A DNA stretch of 64,000 nucleotides, from contig NZ_JYLL01000032.1 of NCBI RefSeq assembly GCF_001439695.1, positions 1-64,000 of the forward strand. Direction: 5' to 3'. Shown here piece by piece: positions 44,925 through 52,118 of the stretch; within the stretch, counting starts at the first letter, position 1, and the number at the start of each line of letters is the position of its first letter. The notes under the pieces were generated by a model. The model saw only the letters and a list, made by a program, of their open reading frames with translations, searched no databases and was not told where the DNA came from. Source of the DNA: Pseudomonas veronii (GTDB lineage Bacteria; Pseudomonadota; Gammaproteobacteria; Pseudomonadales; Pseudomonadaceae). A program made the position numbers and the translations under genes.

Positions 44925-45261
44925 TTTTCTGTTCCTGATCGACTGCCGCGAGATCATGCAAAAGGGCTCGCCAGTGCGCACTTACAATCGCGAACTGAGC
45001 CCAATCAGTCGGGCGAAAACACAGCGTGTTGTCAGTGACGTAGAGATGCACGCCCTGCTCTTTCAACAACTGAATGATGGCTGTCGTCGAGGTGATAGTT
45101 TTACGGGTGGTGGCGACACCGGCGACAGCGGCGACATCCCTTGCCCTGCTTGGCTTTGAGCGTGGCGACAAAGTGGCGACAGTAGCGGCGACAAATTGCG
45201 CTTTCGGCTCCTTTTCGCGCTGAGCCAGATGGTTGCGCAGCGCTTCATCAAGATTGAACAT
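44908..45261 (-). CDS. Unknown 117-aa protein with VAAVAGVAT-type repeat segment
   Basis: MFNLDEALRNHLAQREKEP begins the protein. Residues about 20-50 (FVAATVATLSP to DVAAVAGVATT) are encoded by repeated TGTCGCC units. The C-terminal half (AIIQLLKEQGVHLYVTDNTLCFRPTDWAQFAIVSAHWRALLHDL) looks folded. Overlaps the DUF3987 gene by 14 bp and the integrase-domain gene by 17 bp. A related sequence occurs in inverted orientation near 47400. No known family recognised. Confidence 0.65.
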   Translation of the reverse strand: MFNLDEALRNHLAQREKEPKAQFVAATVATLSPRSKPSRARDVAAVAGVATTRKTITSTTAIIQLLKEQGVHLYVTDNTLCFRPTDWAQFAIVSAHWRALLHDLAAVDQEQKNGSGR

Positions 45262-46654
45262 GGCGCACCTCGAAGGTGTGGCCGTCGGTGATGAGCCACT
45301 GATGATCAATCAACTCGACCAGCAGCTTGGCGGCATGACGACTGCTCTTGCGGGCAAAGCGGGGACCGTTGCGATTCAATTCACGAATACTGAAACGCTT
45401 CCAATCTTTGACCTGTAGCCATCGCAGCAGCCGGTCTGCCTCCTCTTTTACTCGACACACTGGCTCCTGCTCAGTCAGGCGCTGGATCTCGGTGAGGTAG
45501 TAGCCGACTAAAGCGGAGGCACGCTGGATATGGTCGACCTCCACGGCGCTGCTCTCCTCCACAACTGCAAGAATGCCGGCGACGCGCAGCAGGTTATCGG
45601 CGGCCTTTGATCCGCTGGGCCGTACGCTGGCCAGCTCGCCAAACTCCCCCAGCTGAGCTTCGATAGCATCATGCAAATCAATCCAGCGACGGCGGGCCAA
45701 CGGACTGAGGGTCAGCGGTGACAGCTGCAGAGCACCGTCAGCGGAAAGTGACCAAGGCTTATGAAACAGGGCCGAAAGGCGGTGGTGATATCGCTTTAGG
45801 ACGGCGTCTTTCGACAAGTCGACAGCCTGATAGCTACGTTGTCCAGCCAGGCTGGTGGGCCAGGTCATCAGGCAGCGTCCGAGGATGCCTTGCCCCTGGA
45901 GCAACGGATCACTTAGTAACTGTATGGCCAAGTACGGTTGCAACATCAGGTGCAGGCTCACGCGTCGGTCATAGGCTCGCAGGCTTTCACCTGCCATGGA
46001 GCGCGCGCGATCTATCGGACTGCCATCCCAGAGTGACGACAAGGTTGTTACCGCTTTCAAGCGGTTATCCCGACTCATGGTGCTGCTACCGAGGAATTGT
46101 CCACCCTCATCACAGAACAGCCCCATGCTAGGCAGGTCATGACAAAGCCCCTTCACTAGGGCCTCGATAGTCGGGTCCGTGGTGATCAGCCGAGGGGCTG
46201 AGGGCTCCGCTTCGAGTGACATTCCGTTCGCGGACTCAGGATCGGCAGGCTTGATACGCTGCGCCTGTCGCTGTGCGGCACGGTACCGGGTAAGTTGTTC
46301 GCGATAGCGCTGCCACTGCTCACGCTCCCATTGCCGTGCTGGCAGCAATGCACATCGATCTGCCGCCGTTTTACGATCCCCTGACGCGGCCACCGTGATC
46401 AGGTACAGCGACAGCGGATAACTGCGCCCGTCGAGCTGTAAGCCCGCATGACCTTGAGTGGCCAGAGCCGAGGCAGCCAACATCGATTGTGCGGCCAGTG
46501 CTTGGGGCACGCCGATGACCTCGGCCATGCGCTCTACCGCAGGCCCAAGAATTCCACCCAGTGCCTGCACCGGATAAGCCTGGGCGACGGGATTCGACTC
46601 AATCAGCGGTCGAGGTCGTCGTGGTTGTTCAAGCTTCGGATCTAACTGCTGCAT
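45248..46654 (-). CDS. DUF3987 (YfjI-like) protein
   Basis: 468-aa protein of the DUF3987 type found on phages and islands and often near primase or replication genes. N-terminal RPLIESNPVAQAYPVQALGGILGPAVERMAEVIGVPQALAAQSMLAASALATQGHAGLQL and YLITVAASGDRKTAADR, the latter in the place of a P-loop, are typical, as is MGLFCDEGGQFLGS. GAGGAG lies 6 nt before the ATG. First of four overlapping genes ending with the recombinase-like proteins. Confidence 0.82.
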   Translation of the reverse strand: MQQLDPKLEQPRRPRPLIESNPVAQAYPVQALGGILGPAVERMAEVIGVPQALAAQSMLAASALATQGHAGLQLDGRSYPLSLYLITVAASGDRKTAADRCALLPARQWEREQWQRYREQLTRYRAAQRQAQRIKPADPESANGMSLEAEPSAPRLITTDPTIEALVKGLCHDLPSMGLFCDEGGQFLGSSTMSRDNRLKAVTTLSSLWDGSPIDRARSMAGESLRAYDRRVSLHLMLQPYLAIQLLSDPLLQGQGILGRCLMTWPTSLAGQRSYQAVDLSKDAVLKRYHHRLSALFHKPWSLSADGALQLSPLTLSPLARRRWIDLHDAIEAQLGEFGELASVRPSGSKAADNLLRVAGILAVVEESSAVEVDHIQRASALVGYYLTEIQRLTEQEPVCRVKEEADRLLRWLQVKDWKRFSIRELNRNGPRFARKSSRHAAKLLVELIDHQWLITDGHTFEVRHVQS

Positions 46655-47077
46655 GGGCCCTCTCCTCGTTCATTGCTGGTTGCCCTCACGTAGTCCCGCC
46701 ACGGATGTTGAGTGTTATCAGGGATCAAGGCCCCTGCGGCCTGTGAGGTGTTCACTGACGCGGAACGCACGGCTCCTTACGACCGGGAGCGAGGGCATAA
46801 ACCCATGAATCTGGCCTCCTTAGACGCATCCGAAGATGCGGGCGGGTGGAGGCTGTGCCGACTGACGAGTTCGGCACCTAGAGATCCTGGGTGAGAGAAG
46901 GCAACAACATCGACATCTGGCGCATGCCTGACTGTCAGTCAGGTGCAGCCTTTCCATAGGTTGCGGCACCAGTGGCTGTGTCGTTGTGGATGGCGACGAA
47001 TCGGATTTGTCAGGCCGATTGTCACGAGGAGAGTTGCGGCAATGCCTTGTACGACGTGGCTTGCAGCAGTGGTACGA

Positions 47078-47112
47078 GCGCCCGTCTCTTTCCAGGAGAA
47101 AGAGACGGGCGC
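47078..47112. repeat. Perfect 15-bp inverted repeat
   Basis: GCGCCCGTCTCTTTC (47078-47092) pairs perfectly with GAAAGAGACGGGCGC (47098-47112) around CAGGA. No T-run follows on either strand. It could be a protein-binding palindrome or a hairpin origin-like site. Confidence 0.8.
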
Positions 47113-47401
47113 AGTCTGGCGCAGCGAGGTGTGCAGAGAGGTGAGGTTGCTGCAGCGCAGCGAGGTAGGTCCATCGTCTGCCGCAGTGGACAGATCAGTC
47201 GAGTAGGCATCCATCACTCTTGGGGAGTGACCGTGCGAACCGCCGGACGCTAATCGCACTTGGGGAAGAACCATCACGCAAGTGGCGTAGCCTTGAAGGT
47301 TCTGGCTACCTGGGCAGGTGCTGTCAACGACAGCGATCCATGCGCCAATTTTTATACCCACTCGAAAAGACGGTCAAGCGTCACGGCCAAAGCGTGCAAA
47401 A

Positions 47402-47492
47402 AGTGGCGACTGTCGCCACTTTTGTCGCCACGCTGCAGGGCATGTCCGACGTGGGTTGTCGCCGGTGTCGCCGGTGTCGCCACTGCTCTAGC
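47402..47492 (+). repeat. TGTCGCC repeat cluster (inverted relative to copies at 45100-45205)
   Basis: Five TGTCGCC units plus one inverted GGCGAC unit occur here. Six GGCGACA units lie at about 45110-45200 within the 117-aa gene. Translated, both give VATVAT and VAGVAT peptides, so this may be a broken second copy of that gene's 5' part, or a set of recombinase-binding sites. Confidence 0.65.
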
Positions 47493-47562
47493 CATGACCA
47501 CGGCAAGATCCGTTCTTACAATGTGGCGGCACTCGAAAAGTGATTACTGATGGGTAACGAAG

Positions 47563-47720
47563 GCTTGATGCTTATTGAAATTCAAAATGAGATTGTGGAA
47601 CGAAGTGGCTCGAAAAAAACGGCTGAACCCTCCAACCGGCGCGATCAAAGATCGCTGGATCGGAGGGTTTGGCGGGAAAAGCAAAATCTCAAACGTCAAA
47701 TACAGCCTCAAGCATCAAGC
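47563..47720. repeat. 158-bp element with 11-bp terminal inverted repeats and internal hairpins
   Basis: GCTTGATGCTT (47563-47573) pairs with AAGCATCAAGC (47710-47720). Inside, AACCCTCC (47626-47633) pairs with GGAGGGTT (47662-47669), and GCGATC-AAA-GATCGC (47641-47655) forms a tight hairpin. Could be a MITE-like remnant or a structured RNA. Confidence 0.5.
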
Positions 47721-47894
47721 TAGTTGATTGGGAAGTGGCGGCTTCACGCCCCATGACCAGCGGCTGCTGCAAGCATGCAGTATCAATAAGATATACATCC
47801 GAATGAGGCTGCCAGCCAATCGACTATTTTTCTTCAATTCAGTTAAGCTCGGTACCGTAGTTTTTTTCGACGATGCACTTCAACAGGAGAGTCA

Positions 47895-48224
47895 ATGCAC
47901 AAGGTTTTGCTTGCCGTCAGAGCCATCCAGAAAGGTGATGTGTTCGGCTATTACAGCCATCAACTCACCCTTCCCTTCGCACCGTTCCCAGGCCTTCGTT
48001 TTGAGCAAGGAACCAGTTGCACGTTGTGGAAAACGATGACTGGCTCGGAGCTTGCTCCATCTGTTGAGCAGGTCATCTACGACTTGGATGAGGAACAATT
48101 CGTCTGCCTATTTGATGTGGACATCCCATTGAAGGCATCTTTTTGGACTGATGATGTAGGTCTGAAGCCCGGATCTGTCAGCGCTATCGGCGAATACTTC
48201 CGTAACATGCCCATTCATAGGTAG
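47895..48224 (+). CDS. Unknown 109-aa protein
   Basis: MHKVLLAVRAIQKGDVFGYYSHQLTLPFAPFPGLRFEQGTSC, soluble, no recognised domain. AGGAG sits 6 nt before the ATG, which supports translation. First of several small genes leading to the Gabija-type pair. Base composition is more A+T-rich than the core genome. Confidence 0.6.
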   Translation: MHKVLLAVRAIQKGDVFGYYSHQLTLPFAPFPGLRFEQGTSCTLWKTMTGSELAPSVEQVIYDLDEEQFVCLFDVDIPLKASFWTDDVGLKPGSVSAIGEYFRNMPIHR

Positions 48225-48267
48225 CTAAGAGCCCAGTACGCCAGCCTTTTCATAAGGAATTATTACG

Positions 48268-48492
48268 ATGAGCGAAACCATGACTGCCGACGAACTCAAT
48301 CTACTTCTGGACAACATTCGCCTAGAGATTGGTTACCAAGGGGAGGTTACGACCCTCACCTTGAAGCCGCGTCAGGCAGAAGAAATTGATGCTATCAAGA
48401 ACGGCCTTTACGTTGAGGGGCGTACCTTTCAGTTCAACTCAGCGACCAACAAGCTCACTGTTGACTCGACGAATTGCCCCGTCCACGAGTGA
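48268..48492 (+). CDS. Unknown 74-aa protein
   Basis: Acidic small protein (MSETMTADELNLLLDNIRLEIGYQGEVTTLTLKPRQAEEIDAIKNGLYVEGRTFQF). AAGGAA precedes the start. 43 bp behind the 109-aa gene. No family recognised. Confidence 0.6.
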   Translation: MSETMTADELNLLLDNIRLEIGYQGEVTTLTLKPRQAEEIDAIKNGLYVEGRTFQFNSATNKLTVDSTNCPVHE

Positions 48493-48547
48493 TATGTACT
48501 AAGGCTGACCCACCGAGCTTTTTCACACATACGCAAGGATGCGAGCA

Positions 48548-49141
48548 ATGCCCGTGCTCAAGAAAAGTCTTTCGAAAAGCCTCATAGCCGTAATCGCCTC
48601 AGTTGGTGGCGCCTGCCTTGAAGCCACTACCGACATAATCAAGAAAAACCTCGAGCCCGCGTTGATCAGCGTACGAAACAGCTTTGAGGATCGACTCTCG
48701 CCCCTTCCAGAACACGCGTTGATCGGACTAAGTTTGGACTTCTACATGCCTTCGACCCTGGGCAGTGAAACCAGCGCTGAAGGCGTCTCAGCGTCCATCC
48801 CAGGAAGAAGCTGTCGCAAGTCTGGTGGACATGACATCGTTCGCGTATTTGACGAGTCAGCAAACGCTCATCGCACGAACGCCGTAATGATCATTCATTG
48901 CAGTCCCTCGGGGCGTGTTTCGGTAAGCCTTGCTCCACAAAACGGCCAGATCGTTCCAATTTATGAAGGCCACTTCAAAGACGGTGAGAAAGCTGGCTTC
49001 CCGGGAGTACCCGGCAGTTATTACGCCGGCGTTCTGACAATACATCGCCTTGACGCAGTAGAGCCAAAGGGTCCTTGGGTACCGGCCAATAAATGTCAGG
49101 TAGACAACAGCTGTAACCCTGAAGATTTTTCGATCAACTAA
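48548..49141 (+). CDS. Unknown 197-aa protein
   Basis: Begins MPVLKKSLSKSLIAVIASVGGACLE, with a weakly hydrophobic N-terminal segment, then a polar body with HDIVRVFDESANAHRTNAVMIIHCSPSGRVSVSLAPQNGQIVPIYEGHF. ATG 48548 is preferred, since AAGGA lies 8 nt upstream and overlaps the earlier ATG at 48539. Same direction and spacing as its neighbours. No known function. Confidence 0.58.
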   Translation: MPVLKKSLSKSLIAVIASVGGACLEATTDIIKKNLEPALISVRNSFEDRLSPLPEHALIGLSLDFYMPSTLGSETSAEGVSASIPGRSCRKSGGHDIVRVFDESANAHRTNAVMIIHCSPSGRVSVSLAPQNGQIVPIYEGHFKDGEKAGFPGVPGSYYAGVLTIHRLDAVEPKGPWVPANKCQVDNSCNPEDFSIN

Positions 49142-49170
49142 GGCCCTGTGTACCCGCTACTACCCTAGCC

Positions 49171-49458
49171 ATGCCTAGGCTATCGGAGACCAACTTGTCA
49201 GAAACCTCTCTCACTTTCAAATGCCTAGGCCACACCATGCGTGAGGACGGCTTGATTGGGCGCTACCACCTAAAGGTGACCGATATCAGGAGTGGCAGTA
49301 CCGCGACAATCTCTGTGGAGCCCAGGCACCTTGCCTCCGCCCGAAGCATGAAAAGGATCCTTCTAGCTCGGTGCATGTTCTACAGGGCAACACGCGCATC
49401 GCACGACAATATGCTACTCGACATTCTTGATCCGCAATCTGGAGGAACTCAAGATTAG
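49171..49458 (+). CDS. Unknown 95-aa protein
   Basis: LSETSLTFKCLGHTMREDGLIGRYHLKVTDIRSGSTATISVEPRHLASARSMKRILLARCMFYRATRASHDNMLLDILD. The Leu-rich end suggests a folded N-terminal part of a larger family and it may be truncated. No clear ribosome site. Overlaps the next frame by 32 bp. Confidence 0.45.
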   Translation: MPRLSETNLSETSLTFKCLGHTMREDGLIGRYHLKVTDIRSGSTATISVEPRHLASARSMKRILLARCMFYRATRASHDNMLLDILDPQSGGTQD

Positions 49459-49774
49459 CCTGGCCTGTCTGGCTTTTCGAGCATCATCAGTTTTCTTTTC
49501 GCAAGTTCCATCACCGAATCAAAGAACCTATATGGTGTCTAGCCAGAATGACCATGGAACTGAACAGAGCGTTGAGTGTTCGGCAGATGACATCAGTGCG
49601 TATATAAAGATGCGAGTTGCAGTAGTCAGCGTCCTGGCTTTATGGCCGCCCAATGTTATCCAGGAGGCCCTAATTAAGCTTCTCCTGTGGGACGAGCAAA
49701 TTTCTTTAGGAAATAGAAAAACACTTGCAAGGGCTAGGCGAGTCGGTGGAAATCTTCATGTCCGTCAACCCTGA
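49427..49774 (+). CDS. Uncertain 115-aa frame upstream of gajA
   Basis: Starts at TTG 49427. A shorter version from ATG 49532 (MVSSQNDHGTEQSVECSADDISAYIKMRVAVVSVLALWPPNVIQEALIKLLLWDEQ) is equally possible. Neither has a strong ribosome site. An overlapping frame from 49758 (MSVNPDEYDDVSWSTFW) is also open. A frameshifted single gene is possible. Listed because the 49459-49979 interval otherwise holds nothing. Confidence 0.3.
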   Translation: MIRNLEELKISLACLAFRASSVFFSQVPSPNQRTYMVSSQNDHGTEQSVECSADDISAYIKMRVAVVSVLALWPPNVIQEALIKLLLWDEQISLGNRKTLARARRVGGNLHVRQP

Positions 49775-49979
49775 CGAATACGATGACGTCAGCTGGAGCA
49801 CGTTTTGGCCTGCGCCCCAACACTTGCAATCATGTGATAAAGCTATTGCGAAGCAGCGCAATCGCTGCGCCTACTGCTGGCGCCTGCAAGCGGTTTCTGT
49901 GGGAAAATCATTCCCCCTCACGCTACCATCGCTCACAAACGAACAAGGCTGTTTATGAGTGTTGGCGCTCTGGAGAATT

Positions 49980-52118
49980 ATGCACATTTCCAAAATGACT
50001 TTGGTCAACTACCGAAACTTCAGCAATACAACGCTGAAGTTTCAGCGGGGCGTCAACACCATCATCGGCGAGAATGGCGCAGGTAAGTCCAATATCCTAC
50101 GCGCAATCCGTCTACTACTGGATGACACCATGGTGCGTGCCGCCTATCGACTGGAGGAATCGGACTTCTGCCGATCGCTCGGCGAATGGCGAGGCCACTG
50201 GATCATCATCAGTGTTGAGTTCGAAGAGATCAGCGCTGACGAAGCCGTGCAGGCGCTATTCCTTCATGGCACGGCTGCGCTCGAAGGCGGACCGCTGGCG
50301 AAGGCCACCTATAACCTCATCTTCCGTCCGAAAAAGGAGATCCGGCTCAAGCTGGCTGCTCTCGATGTTTTTGATGATGAAGAGCTTACGAGAATACGTA
50401 ATGCCATCACGATTGACGACTACGAAACTGTGTTCACAGGAAGAAGCGGTGCCGATTTCAGTGACCCCTCCGTCTACCAATCGATCGTGGGCGATTTCGA
50501 TACGTGTATTTTCAGTGCCGAGACTGAATTTCCTGAGATAGGGGCTAAAGTCCCCGGATTTCTCTCGGTTACGAAAGAAGTGTCACTGACCTTCATCCAG
50601 GCCCTTCGGGATGTCGTGGCCGAGTTTCACAACAACCGAACGAACCCGTTGTTTACGCTTCTTAAAAGCAAGAGCGGCGAGATCGATCCAGTGTCGATGC
50701 TTCCCATAACCGAGATGGTCAGGAACCTGAATGCCTCTATCGAAGGCCTCGAAGACGTGCAGTCGGTTCGTAACCACATTCGGGAAACCATCAAGGATGC
50801 GGCCGGAGAAACCTATTCGCCTGCTTCGCTTTCGATCAAATCTGACCTACCAGACGAAGCAGAAAAATTATTTCAGTCGCTGCGCCTCTTCGTCGGCGAG
50901 ACCGATGACGGGTATGAGGGTGGTATCCATGAGCTGAGCTTGGGCGGAGCGAACCTTATCTACCTGACGCTGAAACTCCTTGAGTTCAAGTATCAGCGCG
51001 AGAAGCTTGCCATTGCCAATTTTCTGCTAATAGAGGAGCCCGAAGCGCACATCCACACCCACATCCAGAAAACTCTGTTCGACCGTATTTCCTACAGCGA
51101 TGCCCAGATCATCTACACGACGCATTCGGCCCACATCTCCGAAGTGAGCAATGTGAGTAACGTCAACATTCTGGGACGGCAAGGCTCATATTGCGAGGCT
51201 TATCAACCCGCTACGGGGCTCGAGCCATCAGAGGTGAGAAGCATCCAGAGATATCTGGATGCCGTTCGTAGCAATTTGCTGTTCGCTAAAAGCGTGCTGC
51301 TCGTTGAAGGCGATGCGGAGGAGATACTGATCCCAGTCTTGGTGAAGAAGCTGCTAGGGCTGAGCGTTGATGAGTTGGGTATTAGCGTCATCAACATACG
51401 CAGCACGGGGTTCAAAAACGTCGCGGTCCTTTTTCACGACCTCCGAATCCGCAAGCGCTGTGCGATAGTCACTGACCTTGATACCACCTTCTTTGATGTG
51501 ACGCCGCAGCCAACTGACCTTGAATTTCTGGCAAGCAAGAAGCGCAAGGCGATAGGTTCCCAAAAAGCTGGCGCCGAACGCAAGGTTGGCCTCGATGCCT
51601 TTGTCGCTGGAAACCCTTGGATCTCGGTCTACTATGCACCACACACCTTTGAAGTTGACCTCGTGTCAGCGGGCAACGAGGAAGCGTTTGTTCGAGCAGT
51701 GAGTAAGATCTATAAAGCGCCGCACACTATCAATGAAGCGGTGGAGGCCCTTCGATCAGGTCAGCCTCATCTGGTAGGTTTTCGTGCACTGTTGATGGCT
51801 GAGCATGAAGGGAAAGGCTGGTTTGCAATCATGCTCGCCGAAGAACTGGACCATCAGGTAGCGATCCCTCCCTACATCCTGCAGGCCATTCACTTCGCAC
51901 ATGGGCACATATCCCCTCTGCTGCTCACCAGAATCCTACACTATCGAGTTGCCCGCCAAATCCATGCCGATCCCTCAGGGCAACCACGACTAGCACTCCT
52001 CGGGGGGCAGGTTGAGCGCTTCCAACGCGGCGAAATCGATCTGATGTTCCTAAAAGCTGCGGTCGCCCTTGCGTTACCAGGCGATGCCATTAATTCGTTC
52101 ATGGCGGGCATTGCCTAA
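49980..52118 (+). CDS. gajA: OLD-family ATP-dependent endonuclease (GajA-like)
   Basis: 712-aa defence nuclease: N-terminal SMC-like ATPase with Walker A GENGAGKS (30-37), signature HELSLGGANLIYLTLKLLEF and Walker B FLLIEEPEAHIHTH, then a C-terminal TOPRIM domain (VLLVEGDAEEILIPVLVKKL, VTDLDTTFFD). Partnered with a UvrD-type helicase in a one-base overlap, the arrangement of Gabija. Longer than the best-known GajA (about 580 aa), with an extra C-terminal stretch. ATG 49980 has GGAG 4 nt upstream. In Gabija the complex cuts phage DNA when nucleotide levels fall. Confidence 0.85.
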   Translation: MHISKMTLVNYRNFSNTTLKFQRGVNTIIGENGAGKSNILRAIRLLLDDTMVRAAYRLEESDFCRSLGEWRGHWIIISVEFEEISADEAVQALFLHGTAALEGGPLAKATYNLIFRPKKEIRLKLAALDVFDDEELTRIRNAITIDDYETVFTGRSGADFSDPSVYQSIVGDFDTCIFSAETEFPEIGAKVPGFLSVTKEVSLTFIQALRDVVAEFHNNRTNPLFTLLKSKSGEIDPVSMLPITEMVRNLNASIEGLEDVQSVRNHIRETIKDAAGETYSPASLSIKSDLPDEAEKLFQSLRLFVGETDDGYEGGIHELSLGGANLIYLTLKLLEFKYQREKLAIANFLLIEEPEAHIHTHIQKTLFDRISYSDAQIIYTTHSAHISEVSNVSNVNILGRQGSYCEAYQPATGLEPSEVRSIQRYLDAVRSNLLFAKSVLLVEGDAEEILIPVLVKKLLGLSVDELGISVINIRSTGFKNVAVLFHDLRIRKRCAIVTDLDTTFFDVTPQPTDLEFLASKKRKAIGSQKAGAERKVGLDAFVAGNPWISVYYAPHTFEVDLVSAGNEEAFVRAVSKIYKAPHTINEAVEALRSGQPHLVGFRALLMAEHEGKGWFAIMLAEELDHQVAIPPYILQAIHFAHGHISPLLLTRILHYRVARQIHADPSGQPRLALLGGQVERFQRGEIDLMFLKAAVALALPGDAINSFMAGIA

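Larger units (their letters stand above)
46655..47894. other. 1.2-kb non-coding stretch with repeats and hairpins
   Basis: No convincing gene. Contains an 8-1-8 palindrome CCTGACTG-T-CAGTCAGG (46927-46943), a perfect 15-bp hairpin (47078-47112), TGTCGCC repeats (47402-47492) and an inverted-repeat structure (47563-47720), each listed separately. Probably a control or recombination region of the island. Confidence 0.6.

Noticed and set aside
44893..45159. Plus-strand frame opposite the 117-aa gene
   Set aside because: Lies fully inside the overlapping minus-strand operon and has no ribosome site.
47563..47720. Retron non-coding RNA (terminal inverted repeats with internal stems)
   Set aside because: No reverse transcriptase gene within reach and no conserved retron features, so only an unspecified structured element is reported.
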